Shown here in pieces: positions 21,065 to 30,960 of a DNA stretch of 40,374 nucleotides (the first letter of the stretch is position 1; each line of letters starts with the position of its first letter). The notes under the pieces were generated by a model. The model saw nothing but the letters and a program-made list of their open reading frames with translations, did not search any database and was not told the origin of the DNA. The translations under genes were made by a program, and so were the position numbers. The DNA is from Silene noctiflora (Eukaryota; Streptophyta; Magnoliopsida; Caryophyllales; Caryophyllaceae), in assembly GCA_009801015.1 (NCBI GenBank), contig VHZZ01004988.1, forward strand, positions 39,665 to 80,038. The letters are read 5' to 3'.

Positions 21065-22190
21065 CACACCCTATTTCTATCTTCCTCATGGTCCGGCATC
21101 CTCTTGGTGCTAGCTTATGTAATTTGCTGAAATCAACAACTAATAGATACATGCATAACTGCATAAGGGTCTCGTTGATGTAACTTTTCGAGTTTTTTCA
21201 TCTTAGCGTTTTGAAAATTATAAACTCATTTGTATTTTGTCTTACTTTTCCATTTTGAGATTCAAGCCAAGTATAAATGTATAATTCATCTTTGCTTCCG
21301 ATGCCCCCTCTAATTGTATATAAGGTTCGAGTCTTTGACCTTACTGGAGAACAGGGAAAACTCGAAACAAGTCAACAACCAATCTATTAGTGTCTAATTT
21401 GGGACACTGTTTTCGGTTTTACATCTATTTTCGGTCTTTCAGCGTTATTGGCTCACCAGATTGAAAGACAAAAACATACATTGTACATTGATGATGAACA
21501 AACACACTCAGCAGGGAAGTAAAAGACGGAACAGCATCTCAGTTTGCGTGTCATTAACAACTAGGCTTACTTGGTCACTCGGTCCTGCGCTTACCGGATG
21601 CTGAACTACTTTGCGACCATGAAGAGGGCTTGAATCCTCCCGTTATTTGAGGATGCTCCTGTTGGCCCCAAAACCATCAACACAAATTAAACCCCATTCT
21701 AGCGATTTCGTAAGCAGAAGCAAAAGGTAAGACAAAGACGTCATTCCTACTTTTTTAAGCATGTCACCCAATAATAATATTGCCTGAATTTCGTAAATTG
21801 AACTAGTCTCGTGTGAGACGGTTTTACATTAATATACCCCGTTCTTAAACGGATCCAAATACAATCCTATTAGTGGTTAAGGGTGATTACTTAAAAGATC
21901 CCGTTTTCCGATAAATTATTTAAAACCGTTTTAAACAACTATATTTGTACTCAATTTAATACCAACAAACACCAATCACCAATCACCGATCACATAGTTA
22001 AAGTGTGTGACATAGCTTCAATACAATTCTGTATATGTTTATCAGCTAGTTAAAATAGGTGAAGTATTATCTCACTTGTGCATACAAGACAATATTGTTT
22101 TTCCGAATACATTTTACTTTTGTTTTATTCCTACTACTTGACCGTGTTAAGCCTAAGACGGATATACTCGTCCAGAACAATAATATGTTA
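21065..22190. other. 3' flank of the SUMO-like gene and intergenic DNA
   Basis: 21065-21390 is the probable 3' untranslated region. 21391-21671 is a duplicated gene fragment (listed). From 21780 the sequence contains a CTCGTGTGAGACGGTTTTAC motif typical of dispersed plant MITE debris, then AT-rich DNA. No gene is seen. Confidence 0.5.
21391..21671 (-). pseudogene. Duplicated fragment of the CCDC130 gene 3' end
   Basis: This stretch matches 30651-31115 closely: the intergenic and 3' untranslated sequence between the CONSTANS-like and CCDC130 genes plus the last CCDC130 codons. Shared runs include GAACAGCATCTCAGTTTGCG and GACCATGAAGAGGGCTTGAA. On the minus strand the C-terminal coding sequence (GGFKPSSWSQSSSASGKRR) is still readable. 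Relative to the intact gene the copy lacks about 65-70 bp of coding sequence just upstream of that, which disrupts the frame, and about 100 bp of the 3' flank. It has no start and no splice sites. It is a non-functional local duplication, about 9.3 kb from its source. Confidence 0.85.
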
Positions 22191-22827
22191 TCTAAATAGT
22201 ATAAAAGATGAGTCATTTAGATTGTTTTGATTGGTTGCTTATTTTTAGACTTGAAAATTTTTTTTTTTGTATGGGACCCCCATGTTCTTTAACTTATTTA
22301 ATTATTTTTCTATCATTTTATTGTTACAACTTACATGATCTTATGATTTCAATGATCCCTTAATTTATAGAAACTATTTATAGAACTTATAAAAAACCAT
22401 ATAATATACATTTATATAGTTTTGTTATTTAGTATTTCGTCGACTGTATTAGACTTTGCTAACTCCTTTTTATAATATAAAGACAAAAATGTATATGCTT
22501 AGAAGTTCATAAATGTACAAATTTAATGAAATTTCACGATATATAACACTAAAATTTTGAACATTAATATTCCAAATACAGTTTTTTCATAAATTATCAA
22601 GTGCATATCTAATACAACACCTAATAAAACAATTTCAAAATTTATAATGTTATTAGCTTATCCATATAAATTGTATCTTTATACTAATTATTATATGTAT
22701 ATAATTGGTTTTCTTAGACTATATTTTGTGGGTTTAAATTTAGATATTTATCTATTTTGTCAATTCTAATAATAACAATTGTTAGATAAGCAAACCCGTT
22801 GTAAAATTTGCACGGGCATACAACTAG
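22191..22827 (+). mobile_element. Non-autonomous Helitron, 637 bp
   Basis: The 5' end starts TCTAAATAGTATAAAAGATG right after an A. The 3' end is CTAG, followed by T, preceded by a small hairpin (CCCGT at 22795-22799 and ACGGG at 22812-22816) eleven bases upstream. Insertion between A and T, a TC start, a CTAG end and a 3' subterminal hairpin without target-site duplication are the Helitron hallmarks. There is no coding capacity. The interior is strongly AT-rich. Confidence 0.75.
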
Positions 22828-22845
22828 TTTTGAGTATATATAAGA

Positions 22846-23373
22846 GTTTTTTGTCAAAAACTATCTTATATTTAGAGGTATTTGTAAAAATACTACCTTA
22901 TGTTATTTTTCTTGCTTTATACTACCTTTATTTTCTCTTTTTTTGTTCAAAAACTACCTGTTGAAAATATGGCGAGATTTGGTCGATTTAGCGACATTAA
23001 CCTATCTTACATGACTTTTTTAACATCAAACAACAATGATCAACTACGTCCAACCCCTAATTCAACCTCTAATTTAACTTCACATAAGCAAAATTTATGT
23101 TTTCACATTTCAATAATAGCTTCGAACGTCTACTAAAGTTAAGTGTAAGTACATTATGACTTCCCAAAGTCGTGTCTAAGCGAGATTAAAACACAAACGA
23201 GTCAAGAGATAGATTTTAGCTAGAAAACTAGCTAAATTTGTCTAGATTCTTAGCGTTGGTAGTTATTGACCAAGACTAAAGAAAACAAAGGTGGTAGAAA
23301 CAAAAAAAAAAAAATGTAAGGTAGTCTTTTTACAAATACCCCTAAATATAAGGTAATTTTTGACAAAAAAAAC
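22846..23373. mobile_element. MITE with ~50-bp terminal inverted repeats, MULE-like
   Basis: The left end (GTTTTTTGTCAAAAACTATC) and the complement of the right end (GTTTTTTTTGTCAAAAATTA) continue pairing through CCTTATATTTAGGGGTATTTG for about 50 bp. The flanks are imperfect direct repeats, TATATATAAGA on the left and TATATATAAAGA on the right, longer than a hAT target duplication and closer to the Mutator type. No transposase. It lies 18 bp from the Helitron and ends about 85 bp before the reductase start codon. Confidence 0.75.
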
Positions 23374-23385
23374 TATATATAAAGA
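23374..23385 (+). promoter_or_regulatory. Probable TATA box of the ketoacyl reductase gene
   Basis: TATATATAAAGA lies 84 bp upstream of the ATG and is the only strong TATA-like motif there. A start about 30 bp downstream would give a leader of roughly 50 nt, which fits the C/A-rich leader seen. It coincides with the right-hand flanking repeat of the adjoining MITE. Confidence 0.5.
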
Positions 23386-23457
23386 GGCGATTACTGCAAA
23401 CTTTCAACCCCAATAAATCAACAACCACCACCATCCATCCATTTTTAACTGTTAACT

Positions 23458-25973
23458 ATGCTAATACTAACAATCTGCGTTATCGGATTCCTCTCATTTA
23501 CAAAACAAATCTTGAAATTTATAAAATGGGTTTGGGCAATGTTCATTAGATCACCTAAGAAACTAACCAACTATGGTTCATGGGCTCTAATCACTGGCTG
23601 CACTGACGGTATTGGAAAAGCGCTCGCTTTTGATCTCGCTTCAGACGGTCTTAACTTAATCTTAATTGGTAGAAACCCATTAAAACTCGAAGCGACTTCA
23701 AATGAGATTTTACAAAAACATGGCAAGAAAAACATTGAGATCAAAATTATTGTTATTGATTTTACGGAAATTATCGGCGAAGAAATTGAAGTCAAAATTA
23801 GTGAGGAAATTCAAGGATTAGATGTTGGTGTTTTGATTAATAATGTTGGTTCGTCATCTTCTAAAGCGAAATTCTTTCATGAAATTGATTTTCAAGGAAT
23901 GCATGATTTGATTAATGTTAATTTGAATAGTGTAACTTGGGTTACTCGAGCTGTTCTTCCTGGTATGTTGAAGAAGAGAAAAGGTGCCATTGTTAATATT
24001 GGTTCCGGGTCGACTTGTGTTGTTCCTTCTTATCCTCTCTTTACCCTGTATGCTGCTACTAAAGGGTGAGAAGCTATTTTTTCCGTCTCAATTATTTGTT
24101 TTACTTATCGGGATATTTTAATCAAAAGTATGCTGCTACTAAAGGGTAAGTAACTACTTCCTCCGTCTCAATAAATTGTTTACCTTTTATAATTCTTTGT
24201 AAGAGATATTTTAATTAAATGTAAATAAATGATTGGGACGGAGGGAGTAGTTTGACAGGTTAATTAGTTGTCTTTATGTTTTCAGTTGAATCTTACTGAA
24301 GTTGTGTCCATGGTATTAAATCTGGGTCGCAGACTAATTCATAGATTAGAAATGATTGGGACGGAGTGAGTAGTTTGGCGTGTTAATTAGTTGTCGTTAT
24401 GTTTTTAGTTGAATCGTAGATGCATGATACTCAAGTTATGTCCATGGTAAATCTGGGTTGCAGACTAATTGTTAAGAGTATAAAACCGTTTGTGGGACTC
24501 CAAACACGAGCTGATGGTTAGAGTACCAAGACCGGTTTTATATTCAAACAGTAATTCATAGATAAGGAATGATTGGTTCCGAGATCAAGTCCCAGTTCAA
24601 GATTTTATTCCATGGTTATAGAAGCTGATTTTTCTGAACATTGGTTGATTTGTGAGGAAATATCATGGTTAGTATCATTTACTTGAGTGAGATGGGCGTC
24701 TTAACCTTAATAAACTTAATGTGATCAGAAATGGGCATACCCGTCTTAAACTTAAGAAGGAGATGTTGGCAAAAGCTGATTTTTCTGATCATTGGACCTA
24801 ATGCAGCTCAATTTGGGAGTAATTCATGTAATTTCATTAATAATTTCTGTATTGTCAGCTCATGAAGTTCAGGGCTTTTGATTGGAGTTCAATAGCTCAT
24901 ATATCTTTGTACTTTTATTTCAAGAAGTTTGCATTTTGCTTGACTTAGTAGGAGATGTTGTCAAAGTCCGAACCCTTTACTGAAGATCATCTGTATTTGG
25001 ATGGAGTTAACGCCATTAAACTTCATTTACCAGAAGCTCGATCTGTTCGTCTCTAAGAAATTCAGTAGCAAATCACATGGAAATCAAAATGAGGGACACC
25101 CTAATTGCATATTTTGCTTGTTTTAGGAGAAGATCGATGCAAGCTTTTTGCTACAGTATCATTACGTTTAATATTCCTGCATTCGGTTCATGACAGTCTG
25201 GCCTTTTTACTTGATTCAGAAACAAACCATCATTAACGCATTCTTTGGTGCATAATGTCTGATACTTCTGTTAGATTTTGTTGGAGATAATCAACTATGC
25301 ATTTCTACCAATCCGCCTATATTTATTACGAAGTATTAATCATGAGAAGCATTTTATTTTCTAGTGAGCAACAAACCATGGCCAATACGATAAAATTCAA
25401 AGAGCTAGATTAAGTAACGGTAGAATGAATGCTTTTTGTTCGGAGATAAAGCCTGTCATTGAGAGGCTATCAGTTCGGGTTTTGATGAGTGAATAATTGA
25501 ATATGATGTTACATTCGTACTGAAGATTGTCTTGCACTTGTGTTTGTAATCATGTTCAGGTATGTTGCAATGTTCTCGAGAAGCTTAAGCGTAGAGTATC
25601 AGCAGTACGGAATTGATGTACAATGTCAGGTAACGTATCGAAATCAAATAAAATTCTGTACATCAAAGTTATGTTATTTTTTGGCGATTCCTTGGAACAT
25701 AAATTTGCTATTTCTCAGATACCATTGCTGGTAGCAACGAAGATGGCATCAATAAAAAAATCGTCTTTCTTTATTCCATCACCAGAGCAGTACAGCAAAG
25801 CGAGTATACGATGGATTGGCTTTGATCTCTTCTGTGTTCCTTACTGGACTCATGCTTTGCAATGGTGTCTAATAAGTTCAATGCCGGAATCGGTAGTGAA
25901 CTGGTGCCTTTTAAAATACTTCCTCAGTTTGAGAAAGAAAATGATTCAGAAGGAATTAAGGCAGAAAAAGTAG
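23458..25973 (+). CDS. Very-long-chain 3-ketoacyl-CoA reductase-like SDR
   Basis: The family reduces 3-ketoacyl-CoA with NADPH in very-long-chain fatty acid elongation at the ER. Exons are 23458-24065, 25560-25629 and 25719-25973 (933 nt, 310 aa). Plant KCR proteins are about 310-320 aa. An N-terminal hydrophobic anchor is followed by the cofactor motif TGCTDGIG (from residue 46), then NNVG, a catalytic Ser185 (NIGSGST), and Tyr198-x3-Lys202 (YAATK). Exon 2 gives GYVAMFSRSLSVEYQQYGID and exon 3 PLLVATKMASI, both KCR signatures; the tail is lysine-rich. All the catalytic residues I can place are present. It resembles the KCR2-type paralogue (At1g24470) at least as much as KCR1; which one is not certain. 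Intron 1 (1.49 kb) carries a MITE and two tandem duplications, one of which copies the exon 1 donor site. Confidence 0.92.
24049..24208. repeat. ~80-bp tandem duplication covering the end of reductase exon 1
   Basis: TATGCTGCTACTAAAGGGT occurs at 24049 and again at 24129. After it both copies run through a donor-like GT, a CCGTCTCAAT(T/A)A segment and GATATTTTAAT(C/T)AAA. The first copy contains the last 17 coding bases of exon 1 and donor GGTGAG. The second contains the same bases and donor GGTAAGT. The Stowaway 5' half is included in both copies, so the duplication followed the MITE insertion. Confidence 0.8.
24157..24247. mobile_element. Stowaway MITE, 91 bp, in reductase intron 1
   Basis: Terminal inverted repeats CTTCCTCCGTCTCAATAAAT and the complement of ATTTATTTACAT-side sequence ending GGGACGGAGGGAG pair closely. 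TA dinucleotides flank both ends (24155-24156 and 24248-24249). Size, CTCCCTCCGTC-type ends and TA target are the Stowaway (Tc1/mariner) signature. Confidence 0.85.
24231..24475. repeat. 123-bp tandem duplication in reductase intron 1
   Basis: A unit starting GATTGGGACGGAG(G/T)GAGTAG at 24231 is repeated from 24354. It carries GTTAATTAGTTGTC, TTATGTTTT(C/T)AGTTGAATC and TGTCCATGGTA through GCAGACTAATT. The copies are similar but not identical. The unit includes the right end of the Stowaway element. Confidence 0.75.
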
Positions 25974-26200
25974 CACTGTCCTTAGAAATTTTAGAATTAT
26001 GTACTGTTATGATAAGCATTATTTTGGTGATTCAGAATCCTCTCCATTGCTTTCTCTCCATTTCCTCTCCATTTCCTATTTTAAATTGTTTTTCCACCTT
26101 CACTTCATTAATCGGAATCTTGAAATAAAATGAAGTGAAGAAGAAATGGAGAGACCGAATCTAAATTGGATTTTAGTGTGCTTATGTGTTTACAACATAA

Positions 26201-26228
26201 CTAGTGCAGATTCCGTGTTAATGCACGG
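26201..26228 (-). mobile_element. Helitron 3' terminus (minus strand)
   Basis: On the minus strand the sequence reads CCGTGCATTAACACGG, a perfect 5-bp-stem hairpin, then AATCTGCA and CTAG followed by T. This is the Helitron 3' end pattern. The 5' end would lie at higher coordinates. I could not place it, and a Stowaway element starts only 45 bp inward, so the copy is probably old or truncated. Confidence 0.5.
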
Positions 26229-26273
26229 TATTTTAAATTGTGATGTTTACAGATTTTAGTAATTAAAGAAATA

Positions 26274-26470
26274 CTCCCTCCAAGTCTTAATGTTGGTTCA
26301 CTTTACTTTTGGCACTAGAATTAAGGAAATTAATTTGGACCACACAAAACACTCTACCCCACATGAAATTGAATTTGAACCACACAAAACTTACCAAAAA
26401 GGGAAATGGGAACCAACACTAAACTATCACCGAAAAGGAAACATGAACCAACATTAAGACTTGGAGGGAG
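26274..26470. mobile_element. Stowaway-type MITE, 197 bp
   Basis: CTCCCTCCAAGTCTTAATGT at the left and its exact complement ACATTAAGACTTGGAGGGAG at the right form near-perfect terminal inverted repeats extending through GGTTC. TA flanks both ends (26272-26273, 26471-26472). Internal sub-repeats (ACCACACAAAAC) occur twice. No coding capacity. High arm identity suggests a relatively young copy. Confidence 0.9.
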
Positions 26471-27014
26471 TAGCATTTATTGTGTGAGATGGTCTTATAG
26501 TGTGAGACGATTCCAATGGGTGAAAAGACAACTCGCTTATTAGCATTAAATGAATTTTAATAGTCCATCTCGCAGTTTGAAATTGTCTTACACTATAATC
26601 TATGTTAACGTCTAACTTTTTAATTAGACATGGGAAGTCCAATATGGTGGGCTATTAATAGCTCTTACATTGACAAATCGATAAAAAAAGGTGGGTTATT
26701 TATAAGACCCTCTATTTATAATTTTGTTACTAATCGAGTCCATAAAAACAGGCCCAATTCAGAAAAAAGTTTAGTTAAGCGGAAAAAGTAAGAGAATTTT
26801 TATTCTCTTAGTAGTAGGAGGGATATTTGTTTTACTTTTAAATTTTTTGTTTTAAATTAGAATTCTTCTCCATTGTTTTACTTCTTCGAGTTGTTTCATC
26901 TTAGTGTTTTGGGTTTTGCCATCGTCTCTAAACGGTTTTAAAAGACGATTTATGTCGGCCAACTCTCGAAATTAAGGCTCTATCACTATAAAGGATCTTT
27001 GGAAATACACAAAT

Positions 27015-27195
27015 TCTTATTTAAGACGGTCACTATCCGTCTTAAGCTTAAGACGGATAGTGCCCTCTTACACAAATACAAGTGGGAGGCAAGTGGGTGG
27101 AAAATGGATATATCCACTTGCCTCCCACTTGCATTTGTGTGAGAGGCCACTATCCGTCTTAAACTTAAGACGGATAGTGACCGTCTTAAGCAAGA
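27015..27195. mobile_element. Long-palindrome foldback MITE, ~181 bp
   Basis: Almost the whole element is one inverted repeat. TAAGACGGTCACTATCCGTC and the rest of the left arm pair with the right arm through GACGGATAGTG, CACAAAT, and CAAGTGGGAGGCAAGTGG up to a tiny centre near TGGATATATCCA. Each arm also contains an inner inverted repeat (ACTATCCGTCTTAAGCTTAAGACGGATAGT). No transposase. Target duplication not determined. Confidence 0.8.
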
Positions 27196-27412
27196 CTTTC
27201 TGTTGGAAATAAAAAAGAGTGACCTTTTTGAATAATTTAATAAAAGTTGGCAGAATGCAATTGGATAGACTGGCAAACCGACCAATCAGAAAGAAGGAAA
27301 TATTACGTGTTTGACGCCACGTCATCTAGCCCATCCCCACAAAGTACACGTCAGCATAAAAAGATGACGAAAAAGGATAGAATTATTGTTATTACTGGAT
27401 TAGAATGTTAGA

Positions 27413-27420
27413 TATATAAA
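27413..27420 (+). promoter_or_regulatory. Candidate TATA box of the CONSTANS-like gene
   Basis: TATATAAA lies upstream of a candidate untranslated exon ending at a GATCAG|GTTTTG donor at 27524. A splice acceptor (TTATGCAG) ends at 28544, six bases before the ATG at 28550. This implies a leader intron of about 1 kb. The chain of inference is plausible but untested. Confidence 0.3.
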
Positions 27421-28549
27421 AAGTGTCAAAAAAAAAATCAAACCAAACAATTTTGATGATCCATTTTAAGATAAACAACATACACTTGCTTTGTCACTAT
27501 TTCAACCTCTTGGATTCTGATCAGGTTTTGTTTTCTATTTATTCTTCACTCGATTATTCTTTTTTCGGTTGGTCTCAGTTAACACGGTTGTTCTCCCTTA
27601 ATTAGCTACATAGCGCTCTTTTGTTTGGTCCATTTTACTATTTTTAACTCTTACCATTTTGTTGTAATGTAAGTCCATGTTAGCTCTAATCGCGACAGAG
27701 GGAAAGAGATTCGAACATGACCGGTGTCTTGGTAAGTTAGATTAGTGACCAAAGTATGTCTTGATCTTTTTTGCTAGGTTGTATTAGAGATCATTAGATC
27801 AAGGTCATTGACTATAAAAAGTCAAAATCTTTAATTAAAATATGTACCGTAATTTTTCTAAGATTTGTTGTGAAATAATGAATACATTTATTTTAGGTTA
27901 ATATCTATTTAGCTACATAAATTTATTACTATCAATAAAGGAATTATTTAATGTATACAAAAGAAAAACATGTGTACACGATACAACGGTTTTACACAAA
28001 AAAAAATTTGATTTAGCGAATGATCTAATTGATTTGAACGTAAAATTCTCGTAAATGTTCTTTGTAGTCGAACAAACTTCATGAAAAAGTCGCACGTTAT
28101 AATTCTGAAATGATGTAGATGTTTTTTTGTACTAAGTACTGTTTTGGCATGGCAAGTAAAAATTCTGATATGTTTCTGGAATCTGAACATTCCCTGACAA
28201 ATGTAGTCATATACAGTATTTTTTTTAAGGTGACAAAATTTCCAAGTAATAAAAATCCGAATATCCTTAGATAAAAAACGAGTTAACACGACTAGAAATT
28301 GATGACGACTTTGCAAGACCTAATATACGCATAACCGGAATGATCCCACCCTGTAACAAGATATTCAGGTGACCAACTCAACCCAAAATAACCCAATTGA
28401 TACTCGAGCCAAAATAGCCTGTTTGTCAGGTTGAACTATAGTTAACTTATACTGATACCCAACATCAATATCCAAGTCACATTTTCTTGTTAATATTAAG
28501 CAATGCAGTTGATTTTCCTGAGGTATAAACAAACCATTATGCAGGAAAA

Positions 28550-30615
28550 ATGGAGAAAACCTGCGAATATTGTGCAGCACCAAGACCAATAGTTTACTGT
28601 CAAGCAGACGGCGCATTTCTATGCCTCTCTTGTGATTCCAAAGTTCATTCAGCCAATGCACTGTCTAGCCGTCACTCTCGGACCCTTCTATGTGATTCTT
28701 GTCGATACAATCCAGTAAATTTCCGGTGTTTGGATCATTTGATGCTACTTTGTCGAGGATGTGATGCCCGGATTCACCGGATTTTACCTCAGCATAAAAG
28801 GCTGATGATAGATGGGTTTTCTGGGTGCCCTTCTGCTAAGAGTTTTGCAGATTTGTGGGGATTTGCTGAAAATGAATTGAATGAATTTTCTATGAGTAGT
28901 AGACAAGGAGTTGAATCATGCGTATCTAGTGAAATAGATAGTGTAACATCCAGGAATTTTCGAGGTTCGGTTGAAAGAACACGTTATTCTGTCACTGCAG
29001 AGCATGAAACAGGTGCAGATAGCCAACAGTATCAGGTAAACTTGCATCAAGCTTATTATTTTCAGCCGTAGGTCAGAGCCAGAGTTTTTGAGGCATATGA
29101 GTTATGTTTTTGTTATTCCTCATGCTCTTTAAATGTCTAAATTTGATGGCAGTTTCTAAATCATGGACTTTTCAGGAACCAATCAATCATCAGAAAGAGC
29201 AGAACAACTGCTTAATCATGCAACAGATACTTGACTTGAAAAAGCTTCAGCTCTCTGAAGATAATAACAAGTCACCTCTTTTACGTCGTTATGATGAACC
29301 TGTTACACCTGTACCTGTGTATAGCCCTTCATCAAACGTCAATGGTCTGAACCATCAATTACAAAGGCTCGATAGTCATGTCGACAATCTTCAGAGTTTG
29401 ATCAGTGCTGAACGGTTTACCTCATCGTCTCAATTAGACCACTTGTCAGAATCATCGTCTGTAGGAGACCTGTTTTGGCAGACTGATCAGGTCGATAATT
29501 GCAATTCTGGATTGTATAATGTGATTGCCTGAATTTCCCACCTTACCTTTTGCTAATTTTTCGGAAATGAGGATGCAGATTTGGTCCCAAAATATCCAAG
29601 ATCTTGGTGTTTGTGAAGAGCAGGGATACTCTGATGTCTTTAACATACCCAATTTGGATGCAACATTCCACAACTTTGAAGACTTGTTCAGCGGTGATGT
29701 AACCCGAACTGAATCTTTGCTTGGAGAAGATGAGCTGATGTGGTCCAACGTTGAAAAGGAAACAACCAAGGTCCAAAAATCTCCATCACTTACGGTAAAT
29801 CATTTCAACCGATTGTAAAAGCTGATTTTTCTGACTAATTCACGTCATTTCAGGACGTTTCTGCCTCATCATCTGTCAATACCAACCAGGGCAATGAGAA
29901 ATTTCTTCAGCACATGAAAAACTCGGATACTCTAACGAGACTACCAGGCTTCCCTCCATTTTCGCCTTCAAGACTCAGCGACGAGAGTAATGGCAGTGAA
30001 TGTCTTGATAGTAGACATTCAGGAAGTAGCAACAGAGGTGAACAACTTGGCAAAGGAAGAAAGAAGACTCGAATGTAAGTAGTATATTATCTCCCTTTTC
30101 GGTGCTTTTCTTAACGGTATTTTTTGTCTGCACCAAGCGATCATGCGCCAAATGAAAACACACTTCCCAGTTCCCCACATTTAAACTTGCTCTCGTGTTA
30201 GACTCGGAAAAATAAAAATAATTTTACACTTGCTGTTTTTTGATTGTTTTACAGTTTTTTCCCGTTTATGTATGAATCGTACCTTCACTTTGAAATAGCC
30301 GTCATTTGAATCAATTCTCGACAACACTTGCCATAACACGGGTAGAATCCCATGACAGCCACAAATTTGTGATTGGGATTCTACACTCACCAATTGATAT
30401 AATGAAAAGTTTACTCTTATCAGTTGTATAAACATGAATACATTCAGGAATACAATTACATATCTGACTGACACAACATTGTTTACAGGCATGGTAAACA
30501 AACTCCTCTATCGCCTCGTAAGAGTAAAGCTGATACACATAAGAGGATCAAAAGCCGATGTATAAAGATTGAAGGCTCTGAAACTGAAGCTGCAAGCGTA
30601 ACAAAAGGCTACTGA
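28550..30615 (+). CDS. CONSTANS-like B-box/CCT protein (COL9/COL10-type)
   Basis: BBX/COL proteins are nuclear regulators of light and flowering responses, whose CCT domain binds DNA with NF-Y subunits. Exons are 28550-29035, 29176-29490, 29579-29794, 29854-30074 and 30489-30615 (1365 nt, 454 aa, all in frame). B-box 1 has Cys5, Cys8, Cys17, Cys25, Cys28, His33 and His42. B-box 2 has Cys48, Cys51, Cys60, Cys68, Cys71, His76 and His82. The linker SGCPSAKSFADLW and the middle motif DLFWQTDQ-IWSQNIQDLGVCEEQ (joined across intron 2), then FHNFEDLFSGD, place it in the two-B-box COL9-13-like group. The C-terminal CCT region reads KGRKKTRM then HGKQTPLSPRKSKADTHKRI. The usual KQIRYASRK is altered to KQTPLSPRK, while ADTHKRIKSR is kept. 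It converges on CCDC130, 345 bp away. Family placement is firm; CCT function is doubtful. Confidence 0.9.
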
Positions 30616-30960
30616 GATTTCAGTCTCTCCTGTATCATATGTACATACATCCAATTTGGGATATCTGTTACTTCTATTTTCGGTCTTTTAGCATTATTCA
30701 TCATTGGCTATTGAATTTAAATCAAGCCAAGCACCGCAAATGAAACTTCAGTTCTACAACTGCACCACTGACTCACAATGTGGTTACACAACACAACTTT
30801 ATCTAATTATCTTCACACGACATTACCAGATTGACGGACAAAAACATACAGTGTACAATGATGCTGAACAAACAGGCTCAGCAGAAAGTAAAAGATGGAA
30901 CAGCATCTCAGTTTGCGTGTCATTAACAGCTAGGCTGGCTTACTTGGCTTAGTTGGTCAC
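30616..30960. other. Convergent 3' ends of the CONSTANS-like and CCDC130 genes
   Basis: These 345 bp between facing stop codons presumably hold both 3' untranslated regions. Part of the sequence is copied in the duplicated fragment at 21391-21671. No other feature was seen. Confidence 0.6.

Larger units (their letters stand above)
25974..28549. other. MITE-rich intergenic region
   Basis: No gene is recognised. Contents are a Helitron 3' end on the minus strand (26201-26228), a Stowaway (26274-26470), a diverged foldback around 26490-26605 (TTATAGTGTGAGACGATTCC against its complement), a long palindromic MITE (27015-27195), and the likely promoter and leader of the CONSTANS-like gene from about 27413. 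The rest is AT-rich. Confidence 0.55.

Noticed and set aside
24500-24605. tRNA-like boxes in the reductase intron (GGTTAGAGTACCAAGACCGG, AGTTCAAGATT)
   Set aside because: Box spacing and ends do not fit a tRNA or a SINE, and no flanking repeat was found.
29452-29769. Minus-strand 105-codon open frame within the CONSTANS-like gene
   Set aside because: Antisense to coding exons 2 and 3, with no recognisable features.
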